Source of the DNA: Burkholderiaceae bacterium DAT-1
GTDB taxonomy: Bacteria > Pseudomonadota > Gammaproteobacteria > Burkholderiales > Chitinimonadaceae
Reading direction: 5' to 3'
DNA length: 64,000 bases
NCBI GenBank assembly: GCA_019084025.1
Contig: JAHRBI010000004.1
Location: 186,001-250,000 of the forward strand
The notes beneath the pieces are model-generated. The model saw nothing but the letters and a program-made list of their open reading frames with translations, made no database searches and had not been told where the DNA came from. Below, one piece after another: positions 10,226 through 19,881 of the stretch. The translations under genes were made by a program, and so were the position numbers. The number at the start of each line of letters is the position of its first letter. Position 1 is the first letter of the stretch.

Positions 10226-10987
10226 TCAGCTTGGCCGGTAGGCGTCGTAGCGCACGCTGTCGCCTTCGTAGGCAAAATCCGGCTTAACACCATCCAGAAA
10301 CGGCGCATGGCGCGGCCGCTTTACTACCACGCGGTCGCGTGCCAGTGCGCGGGCTGGTGTGAGCAACGCATCAGCATCTTCATCGGGGCCGACCACTTGC
10401 TGGAAAGCCTGCATGTCTTTTTTGGAAAGCGCGGATTTTTTGTGCTGATCCGGAAACATCGGGTCGAGGTACACCACTTCTGGCCGTTCGCCTGTCCACT
10501 GCGTAAGCACATCGTGCGTTCTGTCGACATGTAAGGTCATGCGTGCGACGATCTCGGCCAGTTCTGCCGATTGCGCCGCCCGCGCCAGACCATCCTCCAG
10601 TAGTGCCGCTGCCACGGGCGAGCGCTCAACCATATCCACGCGGCATCCCAGTGAGGCCAGCACAAAGGCATCACGCCCCAGTCCGGCTGTGCCATCCAGC
10701 ACGTGCGGTGTGTGTCCGCCCTTCAATCCACAGGCCTTGGCCACGCCTTGCCCGCGTCCGCCACCATGCATGCGCCGCCACTGTGCCGCTCCCGAGGCAA
10801 AATCTACCCGAACCGGCCCCGGCGCCCCTTTGCCAAAGCTATGAATTGCCAGTCCATCCGTGTCCAGCATCAGCGCTTGTCCGGAATCGGGCAGCGCGGT
10901 CAGCACAGCAAAGCCATGACGGGCAGCGATCAACGCAGCAGCATCTTCAAAACCGGGGGCGGGGAACAGCGCAAGGGACATGGTCAT
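10226..10987 (-). CDS. rsmJ: 16S rRNA (guanine1516-N2)-methyltransferase
   Basis: 253 residues from the ATG at 10987; a TTG at 10996 and an ATG at 10981 are alternatives and no clear ribosome site decides. The SAM-binding motif is DGTAGLGRDAFVLASLG and the catalytic motif is YLDPMFP. The region QHKKSALSKKDMQ is typical of RsmJ. It methylates G1516 in 16S rRNA helix 45. It stands alone between sdaA and the divergent small gene at 11225. Confidence 0.88.
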   Translation of the reverse strand: MTMSLALFPAPGFEDAAALIAARHGFAVLTALPDSGQALMLDTDGLAIHSFGKGAPGPVRVDFASGAAQWRRMHGGGRGQGVAKACGLKGGHTPHVLDGTAGLGRDAFVLASLGCRVDMVERSPVAAALLEDGLARAAQSAELAEIVARMTLHVDRTHDVLTQWTGERPEVVYLDPMFPDQHKKSALSKKDMQAFQQVVGPDEDADALLTPARALARDRVVVKRPRHAPFLDGVKPDFAYEGDSVRYDAYRPS

Positions 10988-11061
10988 CGAGGGCAAAATT
11001 CAATGCGGGCATTATCGCATTCAATGCGGGCCTTTGGCAGCGGTATCCGGGATGACGTGGC

Positions 11062-11079
11062 CCCGCCACATGTGGCGGG
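11062..11079. repeat. 18-bp perfect palindrome in the rsmJ upstream region
   Basis: CCCGCCACATGTGGCGGG lies in the 237-nt gap between divergent rsmJ and the 11225 gene. About 60 bp away, near 11000 and 11020, the sequence ATTCAATGCGGGC occurs twice as a direct repeat. The palindrome could be an operator or a stem; nothing identifies the factor. Confidence 0.4.
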
Positions 11080-11224
11080 AGGGGGCGGGTTGAAGGGATG
11101 TCTGTTGTGGGAGTGGTGCATATTTGGAGCGTATCACGGCTAATCAAAAGATGGAGTGATATAGTCCGCGCCAAACGAATAATCAAAATAACTCACACAT
11201 TCAGCATTTTGCGGAGGAAAAGAA

Positions 11225-11509
11225 TTGAACGAATTGAATAAGCAATCCATCCTATCAATGAGCAAACACGCCCACGACTGGACAGAACACACCTATCAGC
11301 AGCATCCTGCCGTACGCGGTGGTGAAGGCTGGGCGGATAAGCAGCGGGTGCTGCTAGCCGATATGGCCCTGCATTTATTGCAAACTGCGCTGCGCGATGG
11401 AGAATTATCGGAAGAGATGCTCAAGCGGAATCTCTACGCCATTCTGACCATTTCTGATCAATTTATTGAGGGCCAGGATCTGAAATCCATGGCCGATGCG
11501 CTGTACTGA
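11225..11509 (+). CDS. Small hypothetical protein upstream of a GNAT
   Basis: 94 residues starting at TTG 11225, chosen because GGAGG lies eight bases upstream; an internal ATG would give MSKHAHDWTEH. Soluble, acidic and helical, with no recognised domain. It ends 15 nt before the GNAT gene, so the two are probably co-transcribed. Confidence 0.6.
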   Translation: MNELNKQSILSMSKHAHDWTEHTYQQHPAVRGGEGWADKQRVLLADMALHLLQTALRDGELSEEMLKRNLYAILTISDQFIEGQDLKSMADALY

Positions 11510-11524
11510 TTACTTGGAATAAAC

Positions 11525-11950
11525 ATGCTGACGTATAGAAGGTCCACCGAGGCCGATATCGACGCCATGTCGGTGATTCGCCTGCTGGTCAAAGAGAATG
11601 TGCTGCGTGATCCCGGCAAGGTGACGCGTGGCATGTATGCCGACTATCTGGATAAGCTGGGACGTGGCTGGGTGTGCGAATCGGATGGCGTGATCATCGG
11701 GTTTTCGTATGCAGCCAAAGCCGATGCCTCGATCTGGGCGCTATTTGTCCATCCCGATCACGAAGGCAAGGGCGCAGGTAAGGCGCTGCTCAAACTGGCA
11801 ACCGACTGGTTGTTTGCCGAAGGGGCTACCAAGGTAACGCTGGGGACGACTGCGAATACGCGTGCAGATTCATTTTATCTGGCGCAGGGCTGGCAGCGTG
11901 GCGAGATGCTGAATGCGGTTGAGGTGGGGTTTACGCTGGCACGACCCTGA
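11525..11950 (+). CDS. GNAT-family N-acetyltransferase
   Basis: 141 residues with the single-domain GNAT fold: an N-terminal RRSTEADIDAMSVIR segment, a central IWALFVHPDHEGKGAGKALLKLA motif (motif A, acetyl-CoA pyrophosphate loop with G-KG-G), and a C-terminal ANTRADSFYLAQGWQRG that fits motif B. It acetylates an unknown small molecule or protein amine. The start at ATG 11525 follows the previous stop by 15 nt. Confidence 0.85.
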   Translation: MLTYRRSTEADIDAMSVIRLLVKENVLRDPGKVTRGMYADYLDKLGRGWVCESDGVIIGFSYAAKADASIWALFVHPDHEGKGAGKALLKLATDWLFAEGATKVTLGTTANTRADSFYLAQGWQRGEMLNAVEVGFTLARP

Positions 11951-11994
11951 AGCTGTTGATGTATTGATGATCCATCATTCTCGAGACAAATAGT

Positions 11995-12429
11995 ATGCGC
12001 AATCTGGCAATTCCTCTTTGGGCTGCGACCTTATTTTTTCTAGCACCGCTGTGCACTCGCGCAGTGGAAGCTACGACTGCTGTCCGGGTCACGCCGCTGC
12101 TTAAGGCTTCATCCACCTGGCACGGTGAAGCCATTCAATACCCACAGGGACAAGCCGAAGTGACGGCCCTGCAGATCGAGATCGCCCCGGGCGGTGAAAC
12201 AGGCTGGCATCTGCATCCGGTGCCATCCTTCGCCTTTGTGCAACAGGGTGAGCTACAGGTGACCTTGAAGGACGGCACCTTCAAGGTACTGAAGGCAGGA
12301 GATGCCTTTGCCGAGGTGGTCAATACCTGGCACAACGGCAAGAACGTGGGTAAGGAGCCGGTGAAACTGCTGGTGCTATATACCGGCGCGGTCGGGGTAC
12401 CACTGACACGCAAAGCGGATCCGGAGTAG
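11995..12429 (+). CDS. Exported cupin-domain protein
   Basis: 144 residues. A signal peptide (MRNLAIPLWAATLFFLAPLCTRA) precedes a single cupin barrel. Cupin motif 1 is GGETGWHLHPVPSFAFVQQGEL, with two His and a Glu-like position, and motif 2 is GDAFAEVVNTWHNGKN. The metal ligands HxH and a later His are present, so a metal-binding periplasmic protein is likely. Enzymatic activity cannot be inferred. Confidence 0.8.
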   Translation: MRNLAIPLWAATLFFLAPLCTRAVEATTAVRVTPLLKASSTWHGEAIQYPQGQAEVTALQIEIAPGGETGWHLHPVPSFAFVQQGELQVTLKDGTFKVLKAGDAFAEVVNTWHNGKNVGKEPVKLLVLYTGAVGVPLTRKADPE

Positions 12430-12736
12430 GGTGTGCAAGCGCGCTGGTAAATCGTACCAATTACAGCGTGACGCATGATGAGCGGACAGAACGATACGCC
12501 TTGTTGCAGAAGCCCTGCATGCTGATGCCCTGTTAGAACCGATCTGAAAGTCGGCTACTCTATCCGGGTGGTGTCGCGACTAGGGGAATAAGATCGGGGA
12601 TGAGGGCGCAGCATCTGTGACGGCTTAAAGCAGATTAAAACCAGGCAAGGGGGTCGACATTGCGTAAACTTGCTAGGTTATTGGCGATTCCAACGAATCC
12701 TGAGCATATTGGGCTGATTGGAACCTTGATTGCTTT
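12430..12736. other. Non-coding gap of about 300 nt
   Basis: No convincing reading frame with a ribosome site, RNA gene or terminator was seen between the cupin gene and the convergent brnA. A short inverted match (CCGATCTGAAAGTCGG) occurs near 12540, too weak to name. Confidence 0.5.
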
Positions 12737-13033
12737 TTACACCCCTCTTGGATGCTGCGCAATATAGTCCCGCAGGACGCTATCCATCCGCGCCTGCCAG
12801 CCTTCGCCTGTTGCCTTGAAGTATTCAAGCACTTCAGGGCTGTAGCGAACGGAAACCAGCTGCTTTTTGCTGTCCGATTTCGGACGGCCGCGCAGTGCCT
12901 TCAGGGGCACCATGGACTGCAGTTGAGCATCAGTGAGAGGCAATGCATCTGGGTCGGATAATGCGGCGCGGGTGATGGCCTCGTCCTCAGATTCTGAGGG
13001 CATGATGATGGGGCGTTTAGCTGTGTTCGACAT
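12737..13033 (-). CDS. brnA: BrnA-family antitoxin
   Basis: 98 residues. A disordered acidic N-terminus is followed by GRPKSDSKKQLVSVRYSPEVLEYFKATG, the ribbon-helix-helix DNA-binding region of BrnA, and a C-terminal helix MDSVLRDYIA. BrnA neutralises BrnT and autorepresses the operon by binding its promoter. It overlaps the 3' end of brnT by 17 nt, the usual toxin-first order. Confidence 0.88.
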   Translation of the reverse strand: MSNTAKRPIIMPSESEDEAITRAALSDPDALPLTDAQLQSMVPLKALRGRPKSDSKKQLVSVRYSPEVLEYFKATGEGWQARMDSVLRDYIAQHPRGV

Positions 13034-13286
13034 AATAGGTCACCTCGCGTCTGGTGGCTCGTCGTAAGCTGATGATTCTGCGGACATCTTCCCGATCAAC
13101 AAATGCCACGTAGTAGACAATGCCGGTATCAGGTGCCAGCGCAATCATCCTGCACTCATCATAGGCGTATCGGTCATCTATCCAGACCAACGCGACATCC
13201 CAGTCCAGAGAGGCTGCCAAGGCCAAGGATAAGCCGTGCTTATCCTGGTTGGCGGCATCTTTGGCGGGATCAAACACAAAGTGCAT
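13017..13286 (-). CDS. brnT: BrnT-family ribonuclease toxin
   Basis: 89 residues, full length. The family start FVFDPAKDAANQDKHGLSLALA and the RelE-like core with IISLRRATRREVTYYVE (catalytic Arg region) are present. BrnT is a ribosome-independent RNase that halts translation under stress. No Shine-Dalgarno is visible and the predicted transcript start nearly coincides with the ATG, so the mRNA may be leaderless. The promoter abuts the metG stop codon. Confidence 0.88.
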   Translation of the reverse strand: MHFVFDPAKDAANQDKHGLSLALAASLDWDVALVWIDDRYAYDECRMIALAPDTGIVYYVAFVDREDVRRIISLRRATRREVTYYVEHS

Positions 13287-13289
13287 GAA

Positions 13290-13307
13290 TTAATGTAGCT
13301 ACATTAA
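13290..13307. promoter_or_regulatory. 18-bp palindromic operator of brnTA
   Basis: TTAATGTAGCTACATTAA is a perfect palindrome covering the -10 element of the brnTA promoter. BrnA proteins bind inverted repeats in their own promoter, so this is the probable autoregulatory site. Confidence 0.7.
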
Positions 13308-13320
13308 ATTGAGTTGTCAA
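13292..13320 (-). promoter_or_regulatory. brnTA promoter
   Basis: On the minus strand a consensus -35 TTGACA (13315-13320) directly after the metG stop, a 17-bp spacer and -10 TACATT (13292-13297). A start about seven bases downstream of the -10 falls at the brnT ATG (13286). Confidence 0.75.
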
Positions 13321-15360
13321 TTAGCCAATGCGCATGCCCGGCACTGCACCGCTATCGGGCGACAGAATAAACAGCCCTTCGGCCATATCGCCGCTGGCGG
13401 CCAGCACCATGCCTTCCGACAGGCCAAATTTCATCTTGCGCGGGGCCAGATTGGCCACCATCACGGTCATGCGGCCGATCAGGTCTTCCGGCTTGTAGGC
13501 CGACTTGATACCTGCAAACACGTTACGGGTTTCGCTGCCGATATCCAGTGTCAGTTGCAGCAGTTTGGCTGCGCCTTCTACATGCTTGGCGTCAACGATA
13601 CGGGCCACGCGCAGGTCGATCTTCGCAAAGTCATCAATGGTGATGGTCGGGGCGACGGGCTCGTAGGTCACGGCCGGTGCGGCTTCGACTTGCGGGGCGA
13701 GGGACTGCTTGTTGGCTTCGATCAGGTTTTCAATCATCTTCGGGTCGATACGGGTCATCAGGTGGTTATACGGCTGGATCGTGTGATCCAGCAACAGCGA
13801 GCCAGCGTCCTGCCAGGTCAGCGGCGCGACATTGAGGAAGGACTCGATGTCGCCAGCCAGCTTCGGCAGCACAGGCTTCAGGTAAATGGTGAGCAGTCGG
13901 AATGCGTTGATCAGAAGCGAGCACGCGCCATGCAGATCAGCTTCGCGGCCTTCCTGCTTGGCCAGTTCCCACGGCTTGACCTGATCCACGTACTGATTTA
14001 CTTCGTCGGTCAGCGCCATGATGTCGCGCAGCACGCGGCTGTATTCGCGGGCTTCATAGCCGTCTGCCAGGGAAGACGCTGCGGATTGCAGGCGCTCGAT
14101 CAGTACATTGTCCGGCAGGGATGCAGCCAGCTTGCCATCGAAGCGCTTGGCGATGAAACCGGCGGCGCGGCTGGCGATATTGATGTACTTGCCCACCAGA
14201 TCAGCATTCACACGGGCCACGAAGTCGGTCAGCGACAGATCGGCATCTTCGATATTGGCGCCCAGTTTGGCGGCGTAGTAGTAGCGCAGCCATTCCGGAT
14301 TCAGGCCGATATCCAGATAGGAGCGGGCAGTGATGAAGGTGCCGCGCGACTTGGACATCTTCTGGCCGTCCACGGTCAGGAAACCGTTGACGTTGATGGC
14401 GGTCGGCGTGCGATGGCCGGAGTATTTCAGGATCGCAGGCCAGAACAGCGCATGGAAATACAGGATGTCCTTGCCGATGAAGTGGTACAGCTCAGCATCG
14501 GAATCTGCACCCCAGTAGGCATTGAAATCTTCGCCGATGCGGTCGAAATGATGCTTGGTGGCGGCCATGTAGCCGATTGGCGCATCCAGCCACACGTAGA
14601 AATACTTGCCCGGTGCATCCGGAATTTCGAAGCCGAAGTAAGGCGCGTCGCGGCTGATGTCCCAGTCTTGCAGACCGGCTTCAAACCATTCGCCCATCTT
14701 GTTGGCGGCTTCGCGCTGCAGGCGGCCCGGTTCGCGGGTCCAGGCGGACAGGAATTCGCCGCACTCCGACAGCTTGAAGAAATAGTGCTCGGACTCACGC
14801 AACTCAGGCGTGGCACCGGATACGGCCGAGAACGGGTTCTTCAGTTCGGTTGGGGCATAGGTAGCGCCACAGACTTCACAATTGTCGCCGTACTGATCCT
14901 TGGCGCCGCACTTCGGGCATTCGCCCTTCACAAAGCGGTCCGGCAGGAACATCTGCTTTTGCGGATCAAACAGCTGGCTGATGGTTTTCACGGCGATCTT
15001 GCCGTCGGCCTTCAGGCGACGGTAGATGTCGGCGGACAGCTGTTTGTTTTCCGGCGAATTGGTGTGATAGTAGTCGTCAAAGCCGATATGGAAACCGGCA
15101 AAGTCGGCCACGTGTTCGTCATACATGCGTGCAACAAACGCTTCCGGGGTCATGCCCTGCTTTTCGGCATTGATCATGATCGGGGTGCCGTGGGTATCGT
15201 CACCGCACACATAGTGCACAGTGTGGCCACGCATCTTCTGGAAACGCACCCAGATGTCGGCCTGAACATAGCCCACCAGATGGCCGAGGTGAATCGCGCC
15301 ATTGGCGTAGGGCAGGGCGTTGGTTACCAGGATTTTGCGCGGTGTCGATGCGAGGGTCAT
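13321..15360 (-). CDS. metG: Methionine--tRNA ligase
   Basis: 679 residues, the long dimeric form. The class I HIGH motif appears as HLGH near residue 24 and KMSKS as [11 protein letters not shown]. Four zinc-knuckle cysteines appear as [18 protein letters not shown]. The C-terminal EMAP/OB-fold tRNA-binding domain runs from about residue 570 ([20 protein letters not shown]). It charges tRNA-Met and initiator tRNA in the cytoplasm. No leader element was seen upstream, and the brnTA promoter begins immediately at its stop codon. Confidence 0.97.
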   Translation of the reverse strand: MTLASTPRKILVTNALPYANGAIHLGHLVGYVQADIWVRFQKMRGHTVHYVCGDDTHGTPIMINAEKQGMTPEAFVARMYDEHVADFAGFHIGFDDYYHTNSPENKQLSADIYRRLKADGKIAVKTISQLFDPQKQMFLPDRFVKGECPKCGAKDQYGDNCEVCGATYAPTELKNPFSAVSGATPELRESEHYFFKLSECGEFLSAWTREPGRLQREAANKMGEWFEAGLQDWDISRDAPYFGFEIPDAPGKYFYVWLDAPIGYMAATKHHFDRIGEDFNAYWGADSDAELYHFIGKDILYFHALFWPAILKYSGHRTPTAINVNGFLTVDGQKMSKSRGTFITARSYLDIGLNPEWLRYYYAAKLGANIEDADLSLTDFVARVNADLVGKYINIASRAAGFIAKRFDGKLAASLPDNVLIERLQSAASSLADGYEAREYSRVLRDIMALTDEVNQYVDQVKPWELAKQEGREADLHGACSLLINAFRLLTIYLKPVLPKLAGDIESFLNVAPLTWQDAGSLLLDHTIQPYNHLMTRIDPKMIENLIEANKQSLAPQVEAAPAVTYEPVAPTITIDDFAKIDLRVARIVDAKHVEGAAKLLQLTLDIGSETRNVFAGIKSAYKPEDLIGRMTVMVANLAPRKMKFGLSEGMVLAASGDMAEGLFILSPDSGAVPGMRIG

Positions 15361-15572
15361 GTCGGCACTCTTGGAAGGTTGTCATCAAGCCCGCGATTAT
15401 AACGGATAGACGCCTGTTCGCGTGCGCCATGACAGGGGGGATCGTGTAATCCGACGAACGCCAATCAATTGCCTGACCGGATTGATCAGGATCAAAGACC
15501 GGACGTGCGGCTCAGCGATTGAATATAAAGCTGGTAGAATTCGCCCCTTTGTAATTTTTGGACAGACATACC

Positions 15573-16415
15573 ATGACCGTTCAAGTCGTTGACTATCGCG
15601 CCCCGGATGCCGCCGCCCGCTTTGCACAATCCCTGCATGAGACAGGTTTTGGCGTGCTGAAGAACCATCCGGTGGATCAGGCGCTGGTGGAATCCATCTA
15701 CGCCAACTGGCTGGATTTCTTCAAGAACGGCAACAAAGACGACTTCGCCTTTGACGTTGAAAAGCAGGACGGTTATTTCTCCAGTGCAATTTCCGAAGTG
15801 GCCAAGGGTCACACCGTGAAAGACATCAAGGAATACTTCCACATCTATCCGTGGGGACGTATTCCCGATGCACTGCGCGAGCAGATTCTCGATTACTATC
15901 AGCGCACCAGCGCCCTGGCCGCAGAGTTGCTGGGCTGGATTGAAGCCGAAGCCCCGGCTGATGTACGCGCCCGTTTCACCGAGCCGCTGCCCAGCATGAT
16001 CAACAACACCCCGAACACGCTACTGCGTGTACTGCATTACCCGCCGCTGCGTGGTGATGAACCGGAAGGGGCGATTCGTGCGGCTGCGCATGAAGACATC
16101 AATCTGATCACTGTTTTGCCTGCCGCCAATGAACCGGGCCTGCAAGTGCTGAACAAGGAAGGTCAGTGGATGGATGTGCCGTGTGATTTCGGTACGCTGG
16201 TCATCAATATCGGCGACATGCTGCAGGAAGCCTCGGGCGGCTACTATCCGTCTACCAGCCATCGCGTGATGAACCCGAGTGGCGAAGGCCGTTTCAAGTC
16301 GCGGGTGTCGCTGCCGCTGTTCCTGCATCCGCGTGGTGAAGTGGTGCTGAGCGAGCGCTACACCGCGCGCCAGTATCTCGATGAACGTCTACGCGAACTC
16401 GGCGTAAAGATGTAA
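15573..16415 (+). CDS. 2-oxoglutarate/Fe(II)-dependent oxygenase (isopenicillin N synthase family)
   Basis: 280 residues from the ATG at 15573; an upstream TTG at 15558 is less likely. An N-terminal DIOX_N part (MTVQVVDYRAPDAAARFAQS) precedes the jelly-roll domain. The iron triad is visible as AAHEDINLITVL (His, Asp) and STSHRVMNP (His), with the 2OG-binding Arg in FKSRVSLPLFLHP. The substrate is unknown; bacterial members act on diverse small molecules. A terminator follows directly. Confidence 0.85.
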   Translation: MTVQVVDYRAPDAAARFAQSLHETGFGVLKNHPVDQALVESIYANWLDFFKNGNKDDFAFDVEKQDGYFSSAISEVAKGHTVKDIKEYFHIYPWGRIPDALREQILDYYQRTSALAAELLGWIEAEAPADVRARFTEPLPSMINNTPNTLLRVLHYPPLRGDEPEGAIRAAAHEDINLITVLPAANEPGLQVLNKEGQWMDVPCDFGTLVINIGDMLQEASGGYYPSTSHRVMNPSGEGRFKSRVSLPLFLHPRGEVVLSERYTARQYLDERLRELGVKM

Positions 16416-16418
16416 AGT

Positions 16419-16444
16419 AACGGCGATTCAATCGCCGTTTTTGC
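16419..16444 (+). terminator. Rho-independent terminator after the 2OG oxygenase
   Basis: ACGGCGATT and AATCGCCGT pair around a minimal loop, followed by TTTTGCTTTTT. It ends the oxygenase transcript ahead of apbC. Confidence 0.88.
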
Positions 16445-16511
16445 TTTTTGGGCTGCCGATTCAGGTGACGCCCCCGTTTCACGCATTCCCGTTTTCAGAA
16501 AGAAGGTTACG

Positions 16512-17600
16512 ATGTCGTCCGCCGAGCACATCCTGTCAGTTCTCAATGCAGTGGTCGATCCCGAGATCGGTCGGGACTGGGGTTCACTCAAGGCGTTGCG
16601 CGAATTGCGCATGGATGGCGACATTGTGTCCTGCCGGCTGGTGCTGCCTTTCCCGGCGCGTAGCCGCCATGATGCGATGGTGGCCGGTTTGCAGCAGGCG
16701 CTGCGCCATTTCAATCCGCAGCTTCAACTCAATGTCATCGTCGAACAGCAGATCGAAGCGCATACCGTACAGCGTGGCCTGACGCCGCTGCCGGGTGTGC
16801 GCAATGTAATCGCTGTGGCCAGTGGCAAGGGCGGCGTGGGCAAATCCACCACCGCCGTGAATCTGGCGCTGGCGCTGGCGGCCGAAGGCGCCAAGGTGGG
16901 CGTACTGGATGCCGATATCTATGGCCCCTCGCAGCCGCAGATGCTGGGTCTGAACGGGCAAAAGCCGAATTCGCCGGATGGCAAATCCATCGAACCGCTG
17001 CTGGCGCACGGCCTGCAAGCGATGAGCATCGGGTTCCTGATCGACGCCGATCAGCCCATGGTGTGGCGTGGCCCGATGGTCACGCAGGCGCTGATGCAAT
17101 TGCTGAACGATACCAAGTGGCAGGATCTCGACTATCTGGTGGTCGATCTGCCGCCGGGCACAGGCGATATCCAGCTCACGCTGAGCCAGAAAATCCCGGT
17201 GACCGGCGCAGTCGTCGTCACCACCCCGCAGGACATCGCCTTGCTGGACGCGCGCAAGGGCATCCGCATGTTCGAAAAAGTGGGCATTCCCATCCTCGGC
17301 ATCGTCGAAAACATGGCGGTGCACGTGTGCTCCAACTGCGGCCATGCCGAGCCGATCTTCGGTGAAGGCGGCGGCGCAGGCCTGAGCGAGGAATACCACG
17401 TTTCGCTGCTCGGCCAGCTCCCGCTGGAAATGCACATCCGCCTTGCAGCAGACAGCGGCGCACCAACCGTCGTCAGCGCGCCGGATTCACTGGCTGCACA
17501 GACTTACCGCAAGATCGCCCGCTCTGTGGCCATTAAGGTCAGCGAGCGTGCCAAGGATTTCTCCGCGCGCATGCCGAAGATTGTGATTCGGAATAGTTGA
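16512..17600 (+). CDS. apbC: Iron-sulfur cluster carrier protein ApbC/Mrp
   Basis: 362 residues. An N-terminal MIP18/DUF59-type domain (about 1-85, starting AEHILSVLNAVVDPEIG) is followed by a deviant Walker A P-loop (VASGKGGVGKSTTAVNLALALA) near residue 105. The CxxC for Fe-S binding is CSNCGHAEPIFGEGGG. The protein is a homodimeric ATPase that carries and transfers 4Fe-4S clusters. It often neighbours metG in proteobacteria, as here, although on the opposite strand. Confidence 0.95.
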   Translation: MSSAEHILSVLNAVVDPEIGRDWGSLKALRELRMDGDIVSCRLVLPFPARSRHDAMVAGLQQALRHFNPQLQLNVIVEQQIEAHTVQRGLTPLPGVRNVIAVASGKGGVGKSTTAVNLALALAAEGAKVGVLDADIYGPSQPQMLGLNGQKPNSPDGKSIEPLLAHGLQAMSIGFLIDADQPMVWRGPMVTQALMQLLNDTKWQDLDYLVVDLPPGTGDIQLTLSQKIPVTGAVVVTTPQDIALLDARKGIRMFEKVGIPILGIVENMAVHVCSNCGHAEPIFGEGGGAGLSEEYHVSLLGQLPLEMHIRLAADSGAPTVVSAPDSLAAQTYRKIARSVAIKVSERAKDFSARMPKIVIRNS

Positions 17601-17636
17601 TTAACGTTATCAAGCGCCATTTAGGTGAATATTCGA

Positions 17637-18131
17637 ATGGATAGTGTGAAGGAAGTAGTGGGAATTTGCCTTTCCATCGGCTTTATTGTGATGCTTCTTT
17701 TGGTGCTAGGGGTGATCGTACGATTTTCGATTATTTCTCCATTGTTGACTCGAGGAGAAAGAAGTCGACTTCGAATCCCAGACGCCGAGGCCGTTGCAAA
17801 AGTGGTTGGGCTGCTTCCAAGTGAAGGGCTCGTGAATTTCTATAAAGTGTGGCCCCATCTGCAGAAATCCGAGTTCTATCTCTTAGACCCGAAATCTAGG
17901 CAAAAGTGGTTTTTCGGCGCATTCATTCCCTTAGCAGGGATAGATGTGGAAGAATGCATTAAACTAAGCGGAAAGCACGGAATTCCTATCGCAGACGATT
18001 TGAACAAGGGAATGTACTTTGAGCAACCGGATGGTGGCATCATTCTTGTTTCCCCCCAATTTGAGGATGGAAGTGCAAGGGTTGCAAACTCTATCCACGA
18101 GTTGCAGAACTTCAAGTATTCCGTGCGTTAA
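17637..18131 (+). CDS. Membrane-anchored hypothetical protein, possibly SMI1/KNR4 (SUKH)-like
   Basis: 164 residues from the ATG at 17637, which has AGGTGA upstream; a GTG at 17625 is the alternative. One N-terminal membrane helix (about 8-30) is followed by a soluble domain of about 130 residues. The end of that domain (PIADDLNKGMYFEQPDGGIILVS, then a final helix with SIHELQNF) resembles the SUKH pattern seen in immunity proteins. Codon use looks more AT-rich than that of apbC and nrdR around it, hinting at insertion. The family assignment is a weak guess. Confidence 0.55.
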   Translation: MDSVKEVVGICLSIGFIVMLLLVLGVIVRFSIISPLLTRGERSRLRIPDAEAVAKVVGLLPSEGLVNFYKVWPHLQKSEFYLLDPKSRQKWFFGAFIPLAGIDVEECIKLSGKHGIPIADDLNKGMYFEQPDGGIILVSPQFEDGSARVANSIHELQNFKYSVR

Positions 18132-18158
18132 TGAACATAACGCATTGAGGAGCCCCTC

Positions 18159-18611
18159 GTGAAGTGTCCATTTTGCGGTTCAACGGATACCCAGGTCGTG
18201 GATACGCGCCTGTCGGAAGAGGGCGACAGCATTCGTCGCCGCCGTCGCTGTACCGCCTGCGACAAGCGTTTTACCACCTTCGAGACCGCCGAAGTGCGTG
18301 CGCCGCAGGTAGTGAAGCAGAACGGCAATCGTGCCGATTACGATGCCACCAAGATTCGTACCAGCTTTATGCGCGCGCTGCACAAGCGCCCCGTGCCGAC
18401 GCAGCTGGTGGACGAAGCCATCGAACGCATTAACCAGCGCGTGCTGGCCTCCGGCGAGCGGGAAATTGATTCGCGCCGGCTGGGCGAGATGGTGATGAAT
18501 GAACTGGCCAAGCTCGACAAGGTGGCGTACATCCGCTTTGCGTCCGTGTATCGCAGCTTCCAGGACGTGGACGATTTCCGCGATGTGATCCGCGAGGTCA
18601 GCAAGAATTGA
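18159..18611 (+). CDS. nrdR: Transcriptional repressor NrdR
   Basis: 150 residues from GTG 18159, with GAGG eight bases upstream. The zinc ribbon reads [17 protein letters not shown] followed by CTACDKRF, then comes an ATP-cone domain (about 50-140). NrdR senses ATP/dATP and represses ribonucleotide reductase genes by binding NrdR boxes. It starts the nrdR-ribD pair with a 4-nt TTGA overlap, a standard proteobacterial linkage. Confidence 0.96.
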   Translation: MKCPFCGSTDTQVVDTRLSEEGDSIRRRRRCTACDKRFTTFETAEVRAPQVVKQNGNRADYDATKIRTSFMRALHKRPVPTQLVDEAIERINQRVLASGEREIDSRRLGEMVMNELAKLDKVAYIRFASVYRSFQDVDDFRDVIREVSKN

Positions 18612-19750
18612 TCGCTGCACCCGCTGAATTTACTGCCCAGAATCACCAATTCATGGCGCGCGCGCTGCAACTGGCTGCAGCCGGGCGCCATGTGTCTATT
18701 CCCAATCCCAATGTCGGCTGTGTGCTGGTGCGCGATGATGTGATCATTGGCGAGGGCTATACCCAAGCCGATGGTGGTGATCATGCCGAAGTCACGGCGC
18801 TGAAAGATTGCCGCAACCGTGGGCTCGACCCTGCGGGGGCCACTGCCTATGTGACGCTGGAACCCTGTGCGCATTATGGCCGCACGCCGCCCTGTGCGCT
18901 GGGTCTGATCAACGCCCGTGTTGCCCGCGTGGTGGCTGCGCTGCAAGATCCATTTCCGCAGGTGGCGGGCAAGGGGCTGGCAATGCTGGCTGATGCGGGC
19001 ATCGCGGTGCAATCCGGCCTGATGCAGGTCGAGGCCCGTCAGACCCTGCGTGGTTTTTTATCGCGCATCGAACGTGGTCGCCCGTGGGTGATGAGCAAGA
19101 TCGCCGCGAGTCTCGATGGCAAAACGGCGCTGGCCTCCGGCGAGTCAAAATGGATCACCGGCGCAGCGGCACGGCAGGATGTGCAAACCCTGCGCGCGCA
19201 TGCGGCAGCCATCCTGACGGGTGTGGGGACGATACTGGCCGATGATCCGGCGCTCACTGTGCGCGAATACCGGGGTGATGCGTGGACCTTATCCCGTCAG
19301 CCGGTGCGCGTGATTGTCGATTCGCAGTTGCGTACGCCCGCGTCGGCGCGTGTGCTGCGCGAGCCAGGCCAGATCTTGATTGTCGCGGCAGCAAATCATC
19401 CCGAACGTGCCGATGCCTTGCGTGCGGCTGGTGCAGAAGTGCTGGTCTTGCCGGATGCGCATGGCCGTGTCGATCTGCCAGCTTTGCTTGCCGAATTGGC
19501 TGCACGGCGTCTGGGCGATGTGATGGTGGAGGCCGGCGCGACGCTCAATGGCGCGATGCTGGCGGCAGGGCTAGTGGATGAACTTGTGCTGTATCAGGCA
19601 CCTGTTCTGCTGGGGAGTGCCGCACGCTCGATGGCGGCGTTCTCGCTGGATACGCTTGCAGACAAGCGCGGGGCACGCTGGGTGGATACCCGGATGGTGG
19701 GCGCCGATGTTCGCCACACACTGCTATTTGATGCGACAATTCGATTGTAA
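18608..19750 (+). CDS. ribD: Bifunctional diaminohydroxyphosphoribosylaminopyrimidine deaminase / 5-amino-6-(5-phosphoribosylamino)uracil reductase
   Basis: 380 residues. The TTG at 18608, overlapping the nrdR stop, is preferred because the family begins just before FMARALQLA; an ATG at 18653 would truncate it. The N-terminal deaminase zinc site is HAEVTAL and [11 protein letters not shown]. The C-terminal reductase runs from about residue 155 ([17 protein letters not shown]). It carries out two successive steps of riboflavin synthesis in the cytosol. Confidence 0.95.
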   Translation: MIAAPAEFTAQNHQFMARALQLAAAGRHVSIPNPNVGCVLVRDDVIIGEGYTQADGGDHAEVTALKDCRNRGLDPAGATAYVTLEPCAHYGRTPPCALGLINARVARVVAALQDPFPQVAGKGLAMLADAGIAVQSGLMQVEARQTLRGFLSRIERGRPWVMSKIAASLDGKTALASGESKWITGAAARQDVQTLRAHAAAILTGVGTILADDPALTVREYRGDAWTLSRQPVRVIVDSQLRTPASARVLREPGQILIVAAANHPERADALRAAGAEVLVLPDAHGRVDLPALLAELAARRLGDVMVEAGATLNGAMLAAGLVDELVLYQAPVLLGSAARSMAAFSLDTLADKRGARWVDTRMVGADVRHTLLFDATIRL

Positions 19751-19881
19751 ATTTTGATTTTCGCACTTGTGTTTTTTGCAGTTTGACCCGACCTAAGGTC
19801 AATGGCTGAAAAGCCTTGCATGGCCTACACTGGTTGTACTGACTGGTATTGCGTAGGCACGAACAATCTGGAAGGACGAAC

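Noticed and set aside
13309-15402. Plus-strand open frame of 697 codons opposite metG
   Set aside because: It is fully antisense to metG, which has complete HIGH, KMSKS, zinc and tRNA-binding motifs; the composition of the antisense product is Gln/His-rich shadow sequence.
16584-17435. Minus-strand open frame opposite apbC
   Set aside because: Shadow of a well-identified gene with His/Arg-rich meaningless translation.
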